Shown here piece after piece: positions 25,086 to 30,600 of a DNA stretch of 30,600 bases (positions are counted from its first letter, which is position 1; each line of letters starts with the position of its first letter). The stretch comes from Tannerella sp. (GTDB lineage Bacteria; Bacteroidota; Bacteroidia; Bacteroidales; Tannerellaceae). A program made the translations under genes and the position numbers. The notes beneath the pieces were generated by a model. That model worked only from the letters and a program-made list of their open reading frames with translations. It was not told where the DNA came from and did no database searches. The DNA is taken from positions 1-30,600 of the forward strand of contig JAITBC010000170.1 of the NCBI GenBank assembly GCA_031283785.1, read 5' to 3'.

Positions 25086-26642
25086 ATGTTAGACAATACT
25101 TTAAAAGAACAGGTTAAATCTATTTTCGAGAACCTGTCATCATCATATATATTTGATGTATATGTAGCCGACGACCATGAAAGTCGTAACGAATTACTGG
25201 AATTACTGGAAGATACAGCTTCCTGTTCGGAAAAATTGCAGGTCCGTTCAAACCGTGGAGACAACCTGGAATTTTACCTGCTGAAAGATGGAGTGAAAAC
25301 CGGGATAAAATTCAGGATGACACCGAACGGTCACGAATTTTCGACCCTTTTGCTGGCCGTTTTGAACTGCGACGGAAAAGGTAAAAACATCCCGGATGAG
25401 TATATTCGAAACAGGGTAAAAGCGCTTAAAGGAAATATCAACATTACGACATACGTTTCGCTTACGTGTACGAATTGTCCTGATGTAGCACAGGCATTCA
25501 ACCTGATGTCGCTGATAAATCCCGACATAAAGCACGAAACAGTGGATGGGGCTATTTATCAAGAAGAAGTTGAAGCGCTTAAAATACAGGGTGTTCCATC
25601 CGTATTTGCCGACGGCGAATGGATTCATTCGGGAAAGGCCGGGTTCGGTGAATTGTTGGACAAACTGGAAACAAAATATGGCCGTGACGAAACAACGAAC
25701 CCGAATATCGGGAAAAAGGAATACGACGTGCTGGTCGTCGGCGGAGGACCGGCAGGCGCCTCGGCGGCTATCTATTCGGCTCGCAAAGGCCTGAAGGTGG
25801 CGGTGTTGGCCGAACGTGTCGGCGGGCAGGTGAAAGAAACTGTCGGGATAGAAAACCTTATTTCCGTTCCTGAAACTACCGGAGAGAAACTCGCCAACGA
25901 CCTGAGAATGCACATGCTTACCTATCCGATCGATATTTTTGAGAACCGAACCGTTGAAAAAATAGAGCTGGAGGAGGGGCATAATAGAACCGTCCGTGTC
26001 AGAGGGGGTGAAATCTATACCGCCCCGGCGTTGATTATTGCTACGGGGGCAAGCTGGAGGCGTCTTGGCGTGGAAGGGGAAGCCGAATATATCGGGAGAG
26101 GCGTCGCCTTTTGTCCGCACTGCGACGGCCCTTTCTACAAAGACAAACATGTGGCGGTCGTGGGTGGCGGTAACTCCGGAATCGAAGCGGCGATTGATCT
26201 GGCCGGCATATGTTCGAAAGTAACGGTATTGGAGTTCCTGGAAGAATTGAAAGCCGATAAGGTGTTGCAGGAAAAATTAAAAAGTCTTCCTAATGTTGAA
26301 GTTTACACGTATTCGCAAACAACGGCACTGATTGGAAACGGCGAAAAGATCGTAGGGATAAAAGTTAAAAACCGTAGCGACGGAGAAGAACGTACAATCC
26401 GCTTGGACGGCGTCTTTATTCAGATAGGCCTTAAGGCGAACAGCCTGATATTCAAAGATATTGTCCGGACAAATGCCATTGGGGAAATCGAGATTGACAG
26501 TCAATGCCGGACGAATGTATCAGGGATATATGCGGCCGGAGATGTATCAACCGTGCCTTATAAACAGATTATCATATCTATGGGAGAAGGCGCAAAAGCC
26601 GCTCTTGCCGCATTCGGCGATCGCATGCGCAGACTGCCTTGA
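25086..26642 (+). CDS. ahpF: Alkyl hydroperoxide reductase subunit F
   Basis: AhpF passes electrons from NADH through FAD and two disulfides to AhpC. The 518 residues show the whole module: an N-terminal pair of thioredoxin-like folds (1-195) with the redox pair Cys128-Cys131 (CTNC), an FAD-binding fold with VVGGGPAGASAA (217-226), a thioredoxin-reductase-type disulfide CPHC (Cys343-Cys346), a pyridine nucleotide fold with VVGGGNSGIEAA (358-369) and the C-terminal FAD motif GIYAAGDVS. The first CxxC in most relatives is CHNC; CTNC here is a small change. No TAnnTTTG box is seen between ahpC and ahpF, so expression probably relies on readthrough of the two hairpins. Confidence 0.96.
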   Translation: MLDNTLKEQVKSIFENLSSSYIFDVYVADDHESRNELLELLEDTASCSEKLQVRSNRGDNLEFYLLKDGVKTGIKFRMTPNGHEFSTLLLAVLNCDGKGKNIPDEYIRNRVKALKGNINITTYVSLTCTNCPDVAQAFNLMSLINPDIKHETVDGAIYQEEVEALKIQGVPSVFADGEWIHSGKAGFGELLDKLETKYGRDETTNPNIGKKEYDVLVVGGGPAGASAAIYSARKGLKVAVLAERVGGQVKETVGIENLISVPETTGEKLANDLRMHMLTYPIDIFENRTVEKIELEEGHNRTVRVRGGEIYTAPALIIATGASWRRLGVEGEAEYIGRGVAFCPHCDGPFYKDKHVAVVGGGNSGIEAAIDLAGICSKVTVLEFLEELKADKVLQEKLKSLPNVEVYTYSQTTALIGNGEKIVGIKVKNRSDGEERTIRLDGVFIQIGLKANSLIFKDIVRTNAIGEIEIDSQCRTNVSGIYAAGDVSTVPYKQIIISMGEGAKAALAAFGDRMRRLP

Positions 26643-26694
26643 CCCCGTATCCCATCTGTTTTGCGACACAACACAGATAAACATAAACAAGGTA

Positions 26695-26724
26695 TTTCAA
26701 ATATTAAAAATATATATATCTTTG
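26695..26724 (+). promoter_or_regulatory. Probable fabD promoter
   Basis: TATCTTTG at 26717-26724 is a clear -7 box. The upstream element is weak (TTTC at 26695-26698, 18 bases away). Transcription would start near 26731 with an AT-rich leader of about 80 bases before fabD. The preceding 26643-26694 shows nothing else. Confidence 0.55.
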
Positions 26725-26809
26725 CATGTTCAATTTTTATATATGAATATGAAGCAAACGTGTTTCGTACTCATATATCTTATTAATCATAATAAAAAAA
26801 GATATAAAT

Positions 26810-27709
26810 ATGAAAGTTTTTGTTTATCCCGGTCAGGGAGCCCAGTTTACAGGTATGGGTAAATCCATGTATGACCAAAATGCTCGCGCCGGAGAGCTAT
26901 TCAAAGAAGCGAACGACATACTCGGTTTTCGCATAACAGATATAATGTTTTCAGGTACGGACGACGAGTTAAAACAGACAAAAGTAACACAGCCGGCCAT
27001 ATTTTTACATTCCGTAATCCTTTCGAAAATATGGGGTAAACTGTTTACTCCCGGAATGATGGCCGGACACTCGCTGGGAGAATTTTCCGCCCTGACGGCC
27101 TCCGACGCCCTTTCGTTTGAAGACGGGCTGGCACTTGTGTCGCAACGCGCTCATGCAATGCAAAAAGCATGTGAATTGCAGCCTTCTACCATGGCTGTGA
27201 TTATCGGCCTGCCTGACGAAACGGTAGAAAATGTTTGCAAAGAGATACGGGACGAAATCGTTGTTTGTGCAAACTATAACTGTCCCGGGCAAATTGCCGT
27301 TTCAGGCACTGAAGCCGGTATTGACGCCGTATGTAAAAAACTGACGGAAGCAGGGGCAAAACGCGCCTTAAAACTTAAAGTCGGGGGCGCATTCCATTCG
27401 CCGCTCATGGAGCCTGCACGCGCCGAACTCGCCAAAGCTATCGAATCGACGGTTATCAACAAACCGGTCTGTCCGATATATCAAAACTATACGGCATTAC
27501 CGTCGACCGACCCCAAAGAGATAAAAGAAAATCTTATCGCCCAGCTTACAGCTCCTGTTAAGTGGACACAGACGGTGAGAAATATGATCGCCGATGGCGC
27601 CGACCATTTCGTGGAACTCGGCCCCGGAAAAGTATTGCAGGGACTTATCCTGAAAATAGACAATTCGGTTACGGCCGAAAGCTATCAGGATAAGATAACG
27701 GAAGATTAA
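26810..27709 (+). CDS. fabD: Malonyl-CoA:ACP transacylase
   Basis: FabD moves malonyl from CoA to acyl carrier protein, supplying the elongation steps of fatty acid synthesis in the cytosol. The 299 residues match the family. The N-terminus FVYPGQGAQFTGMGK, the nucleophile motif GHSLGE (Ser88), Arg113 in SQRAHAMQ, and AFHSPLM with catalytic His196 are all seen, along with the GPGKVLQGL end block. No other fab genes are near, so it stands apart from the usual fab cluster. It is followed 30 bases later by the DUF5063 gene and may be the first gene of a four-gene run to rlmI. Confidence 0.96.
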   Translation: MKVFVYPGQGAQFTGMGKSMYDQNARAGELFKEANDILGFRITDIMFSGTDDELKQTKVTQPAIFLHSVILSKIWGKLFTPGMMAGHSLGEFSALTASDALSFEDGLALVSQRAHAMQKACELQPSTMAVIIGLPDETVENVCKEIRDEIVVCANYNCPGQIAVSGTEAGIDAVCKKLTEAGAKRALKLKVGGAFHSPLMEPARAELAKAIESTVINKPVCPIYQNYTALPSTDPKEIKENLIAQLTAPVKWTQTVRNMIADGADHFVELGPGKVLQGLILKIDNSVTAESYQDKITED

Positions 27710-27739
27710 AACGCGAAAGACTTTACAGAAGCGGTATAT

Positions 27740-28303
27740 ATGTTGGAGAATAAGATGATATACGAGAAAAACACGCTGGAGTTTGTCGCCGTCACGCTGG
27801 AATTTTGCGCATTGATGGAGACGGTTTCCGGACATACGCCGTATTCGTTTACGGACAAAGCCGTAAAAATACTTCCCTTACTTTATCTTAAAGCGGCATT
27901 ATTGCCGGAGGTCGAAGAACACGACGAAGAAAATGATATCGAACATTTCATTACCGAAAACACTTACGGGGCTATCCGTCACTGGACGGCAAATCTTCTC
28001 GGAGAACATGATTCATTTCTTGAAACATTTCATCCCGACATGCATTACAGCGATATGCCAATCGCGTCTACGATATCGGAATGTTTAGCCGATGTATACC
28101 AGGACCTGGGAGATTTTACGGCCTTATTCCGTCAGGAAAATGAAGATGTGATGCTACAGGCATTGTATATTTGCAGGGAAAACTTCCGGATGTATTGGGG
28201 ACAAAAACTGCTTAATGCACTGAAAGCGCTTCATGTCGTACGGTTTAATGAATATCTGTCGCCGGAGAATAACGGATTATTAACCAAAAAAGATATGGAA
28301 TGA
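27740..28303 (+). CDS. DUF5063-type protein of unknown function
   Basis: The 187-residue protein has no signal peptide or membrane segment and is rich in acidic residues and predicted helices. I recognise it from memory as the Bacteroidetes DUF5063 family, encoded just before a 3'-5' exonuclease and an RlmI-like methyltransferase. Features include TLEFCALMET near 21, LPLLYLKAALLPEVEEHDEENDIEHF (about 46-72) with a strongly acidic patch, TISECLADVYQDLGDF near 112 and ENFRMYWGQKL near 147. The two regions around 20-60 and 112-160 look like an all-helical bundle. Function is unknown; its steady neighbours suggest a link to RNA or ribosome metabolism, which is inference. A second ATG at 27755 (MIYEKNTLEF) could be the true start. 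Confidence 0.8.
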   Translation: MLENKMIYEKNTLEFVAVTLEFCALMETVSGHTPYSFTDKAVKILPLLYLKAALLPEVEEHDEENDIEHFITENTYGAIRHWTANLLGEHDSFLETFHPDMHYSDMPIASTISECLADVYQDLGDFTALFRQENEDVMLQALYICRENFRMYWGQKLLNALKALHVVRFNEYLSPENNGLLTKKDME

Positions 28304-28349
28304 ACGACCTGCATTTATCAATGTCAATTTTAACGGAAGAATATATCGG

Positions 28350-28931
28350 ATGAATTTCACGAATGCCATAACAAAAGACGTAATTTCACGAATGCCGCGT
28401 GAGGTATTCCCGGGACGCATCGTCCTTGTGTACAATAAAGTGACGTTGGAAAAGGCGCTTAACTATCTGTCATCGCTTGCGGCAATAGGATTTGATACCG
28501 AAACACGACCGAGTTTTTTCAAAAAAACGCGTTATAAAATGTCGCTGATGCAATTATCAGGAGAGGATATATGTTTCCTCGTACGACTTAACAAGTTTAA
28601 AAAGATTCCGTCTGCACTGGAGGCTTTCCTCAAAAATGAAAATGTAAAAAAAATCGGTTTGTCGTTACGTGATGATTTTCATGGCCTGCACAGCCTGACG
28701 AATATATCTCCGGCTAACTTTGTCGACTTACAGACGTACGTGACGCAGTTCGGCATCGAAGACATGAGCCTTCAAAAAATTTATGCAATCCTGTTCGGCA
28801 AGAAAATCTCCAAACGCGAGCGGCTGAGCAACTGGGAAGCCGAAAACCTTACGGAAGCGCAACAACATTATGCCGCCCTCGACGCATGGGCATGCCTTCG
28901 TATATATCAATTTCTGGAACTTTCAAAATGA
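28350..28931 (+). CDS. 3'-5' exonuclease, DEDDy type
   Basis: The 193-residue protein is a lone DnaQ/RNase D-like nuclease domain. The acidic residues that bind two metal ions are visible: Asp49 and Glu51 in GFDTETRPSF, Asp108 or Asp109 in LSLRDDFHGL, and Tyr174-x3-Asp178 in HYAALDAWACLRIY, the DEDDy signature. The central NFVDLQTYV and SLQKIYAILFGKKISK, then SNWEAENLTEAQ, are typical of the RNase D and Werner exonuclease group. There is no HRDC domain. Substrate (RNA or DNA) cannot be told from sequence. Its stop overlaps the next start (ATGA at 28928-28931), so it is coupled with the rRNA methyltransferase, favouring an RNA role. Confidence 0.9.
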   Translation: MNFTNAITKDVISRMPREVFPGRIVLVYNKVTLEKALNYLSSLAAIGFDTETRPSFFKKTRYKMSLMQLSGEDICFLVRLNKFKKIPSALEAFLKNENVKKIGLSLRDDFHGLHSLTNISPANFVDLQTYVTQFGIEDMSLQKIYAILFGKKISKRERLSNWEAENLTEAQQHYAALDAWACLRIYQFLELSK

Positions 28932-30154
28932 ATATCAGCAAGCTGTACCTCAAACCGAAAAAAGAAGAATCACTCTTGCGTTTTCATCCCTGGGTATTCT
29001 CCGGAGCCATCGCTTCCGTCAACGGCAAGCCCGTCGAAGGCGATGTAGTGGAAGTATACAGTTCCGACAAGCGTTTCCTGGGGATCGGCCATTATCAGGC
29101 AGGTAGCATCGTCACCCGTATATTATCATTTGAACAGGTGAAAATAGACCGCCCGTTCTGGATATCAAAGATAAATGCCGCCTATAAACTTCGCCTCTCG
29201 CTCGGACTTGCCGGCCGGACGTCGAATAATGCCTACCGGTTGATACATGGCGAAGGAGACCATTTGCCGGGACTTGTTGTAGACATATATGCGCAGACAG
29301 CCGTTATTCAGGCTCACTCCGCAGGAATGCACCATGCACGCAAAGAAATTGCGAATGTGCTGCGTGAAGTGATGGGCGATACATCATTACGCCGCATCTA
29401 CTATAAATCGGAAGGAACACTACCGTTTAAGGCCGGTCTTAACGAAGAAAACGAATATCTGTATGGCGATGAACCCCGGTACGGCGGTGACTTCAGGTAT
29501 GACGGCGACAAAGAATCTTTTACCGCAACTGAAAATGGATTCACATTTTACATCGACTGGCTTAAAGGGCAAAAAACCGGTTTTTTTATAGACCAGCGCG
29601 AAAACAGGTCGTTACTTCAACAATATGCAAAAGGACGTGCCGTATTAAACATGTTCTGCTATTCGGGAGGATTTTCCGTGTATGCGTTGCGCGGAGGCGC
29701 TACCCTTGTCCATTCCGTCGACAGCTCCGCAAAAGCGATTGCGTTGACAAATGAAAATGTACGACTGAACTTTCCCGACGACATGCGCCACCGGTCATTT
29801 GACGAAGATGCGTTTAAATTCATGGACAACATCGACAACGAATATGACTTAATCGTACTCGATCCACCGGCTTTTGCAAAACACAAAAATGTTTTACGCA
29901 ACGCCTTACAGGGCTATCGGAAACTGAATGCGATTGCATTTAAAAAGATCAAACCCGGAGGCGTCATTTTCACCTTTTCATGTTCCCAGACAGTCGATAA
30001 AAACGATTTCCGGCTCGCCGTTTTCAGCGCCGCCGCACAATCGGGACGCGCCGTGCGCATACTTCACCAACTGACGCAACCGGCCGATCATCCGATAAAC
30101 ATATACCACCCCGAAGGCGAATATCTCAAAGGCCTCGTACTACAGGTCGAATAA
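28928..30154 (+). CDS. rlmI: Class I SAM-dependent rRNA methyltransferase (RlmI-like)
   Basis: RlmI-type enzymes methylate C5 of a 23S rRNA cytosine (C1962 in E. coli). I place the start at 28928 because the family begins KLYLKPKKEESLLRFHPWVFSGAI and because this ATG overlaps the exonuclease stop (ATGA); an upstream in-frame ATG at 28886 would lie in the exonuclease gene. The resulting 408 residues have a PUA RNA-binding domain (1-75), a linker domain with HGEGDHLPGLVVDIY (about 105-120) and FFIDQRENR, a SAM-binding Rossmann fold (NMFCYSGGFSVYA near 240), the catalytic YDLIVLDPPAF near 305 and FSCSQTVDKNDF near 345, whose Cys is the likely nucleophile region. Which cytosine is modified here is not shown. 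Confidence 0.93.
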   Translation: MNISKLYLKPKKEESLLRFHPWVFSGAIASVNGKPVEGDVVEVYSSDKRFLGIGHYQAGSIVTRILSFEQVKIDRPFWISKINAAYKLRLSLGLAGRTSNNAYRLIHGEGDHLPGLVVDIYAQTAVIQAHSAGMHHARKEIANVLREVMGDTSLRRIYYKSEGTLPFKAGLNEENEYLYGDEPRYGGDFRYDGDKESFTATENGFTFYIDWLKGQKTGFFIDQRENRSLLQQYAKGRAVLNMFCYSGGFSVYALRGGATLVHSVDSSAKAIALTNENVRLNFPDDMRHRSFDEDAFKFMDNIDNEYDLIVLDPPAFAKHKNVLRNALQGYRKLNAIAFKKIKPGGVIFTFSCSQTVDKNDFRLAVFSAAAQSGRAVRILHQLTQPADHPINIYHPEGEYLKGLVLQVE

Positions 30155-30456
30155 CGCTCCCCTTTCCAATCAGCCCAACAGCCATTCCCGACGCGCCGAT
30201 ACCGACTGCCCCCATGGAATTGCCGACATTTAACCCACATTGCAGCTCGTCAGATTATATATAGAAGAAAAATAGAATTAAAAATCATATTGACGCGTAT
30301 ATGGGGATAAATAAAATGTTCAAAATGATACAGGATAAAGAGTTGCCATGAATTTACCACTGAACCGATTATGTTTATATGGGACATAATTACATGAAAT
30401 TCCGTATTTCCAAGCGCATACGATCAAATCCGCAAAAAAAACGGCGACTCACACCC
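30155..30456. other. Intergenic region without a recognised gene
   Basis: Between rlmI and the AraC gene there are 302 bases. The first 90 are GC-rich, the rest AT-rich. I see no promoter with both elements, no RNA gene and no convincing terminator. The frames that are open are very short (11 to 13 codons) or poorly supported. Confidence 0.5.
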
Positions 30457-30600
30457 TCATTTCTTCTTGTACTCTTTCGGAGAAACGCCCACTATTCTTT
30501 TGAAATATTTCCCGAAGAACGACTGTGACGGAAAATTCAGTTCGTCGCTGATTTGCTGAACCGTCATGTTAGTTGATTTCAGCATGGCTTTGGCTTCGAG
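30457..30600 (-). CDS. C-terminus of an AraC-family regulator (cut by window edge)
   Basis: The 47 residues at the window edge read LEAKAMLKSTNMTVQQISDE on to FGKYFKRIVGVSPKEYKKK. This is the second helix-turn-helix of an AraC/XylS DNA-binding domain, with the signature end FxKYFKRxxGxSPKEY. The frame stops at TGA (30459-30457). AraC proteins bind DNA as dimers to control genes; the sensing N-terminal part is outside the window, so the inducer and target are unknown. It converges with rlmI. Confidence 0.9.
   Translation of the reverse strand, partial: LEAKAMLKSTNMTVQQISDELNFPSQSFFGKYFKRIVGVSPKEYKKK

Noticed and set aside
25248..26150. 300-residue minus-strand frame inside ahpF
   Set aside because: Long, but fully opposite the conserved ahpF domains and without any motif.
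30127..30254. Minus-strand frame rich in Gly, Ala, Val and Ile after rlmI (contains GNSMGAVGIGASGMAVGLIG)
   Set aside because: It looks like a membrane helix remnant but is about 42 codons, overlaps the rlmI end, has a stop just upstream and matches no family I know.
1..30600. Search by eye for CRISPR repeats, tRNA genes, transposases and phage genes
   Set aside because: None seen; the only direct repeats are the two short tandem duplications in the first kilobase.

Overview
This window looks like a chromosomal segment of a Bacteroidota species, most likely order Bacteroidales. The evidence is the gene set (SprA/Sov translocon, DUF5063, a paired radical SAM enzyme and lipoprotein), many promoters of the Bacteroidetes type (TTTG or TTG, about 18-23 bases, then TAnnTTTG), and mostly weak Shine-Dalgarno sites. 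A genus cannot be fixed from the sequence alone. No rRNA, tRNA, CRISPR array, insertion sequence or prophage was seen. This is largely core genome with a few accessory or decayed pieces.

Layout. Positions 1-900: the N-terminus of an exported protein on the minus strand (cut by the window edge) with its own promoter, then a short, probably decayed lipoprotein gene and two small tandem duplications. Positions 900-5714: dxs (isoprenoid precursor synthesis), trkA and trkH (potassium uptake). Positions 5815-17901: ruvA, the giant sprA gene of the type IX secretion translocon, a Sua5/YciO tRNA-modification-type protein, a polyprenyl glycosylphosphotransferase that starts surface glycan synthesis, a 24-codon leader ORF, and a CBS-containing ClC chloride protein. 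Positions 18010-19600 (minus): a two-gene unit of a short lipoprotein and a radical SAM/SPASM enzyme, whose reading frames overlap. Positions 19707-20687: fmt. Positions 20729-24193 (minus): tatA, tatC and a class A penicillin-binding protein, packed as one operon. Positions 24369-26642: ahpC and ahpF with two hairpin terminators between them. Positions 26810-30154: fabD, DUF5063, a DEDDy 3'-5' exonuclease and an RlmI-type rRNA methyltransferase. The window closes with the C-terminus of an AraC-family regulator on the minus strand.

How it fits together. Envelope biogenesis is the main theme: SprA (protein secretion across the outer membrane), an initiating sugar-phosphate transferase, TatAC (folded-protein export), PBP1A (peptidoglycan) and fabD (fatty acids). 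Ion homeostasis (TrkAH, ClC), peroxide detoxification (AhpCF) and translation (fmt, Sua5/YciO, RlmI) fill the rest.

The most interesting unit is the radical SAM/lipoprotein pair. It matches a Bacteroidetes family pair that has been defined computationally but, to my knowledge, has no known chemistry. The putative substrate has no cysteine except the lipid-anchored one, so the usual cysteine thioether cross-link elsewhere in the protein is excluded. Other points worth a look are the leader ORF that overlaps clcA, the ClC substitution that resembles channels rather than transporters, the hairpin that touches the ruvA start, and the conserved-looking DUF5063-exonuclease-methyltransferase cluster.
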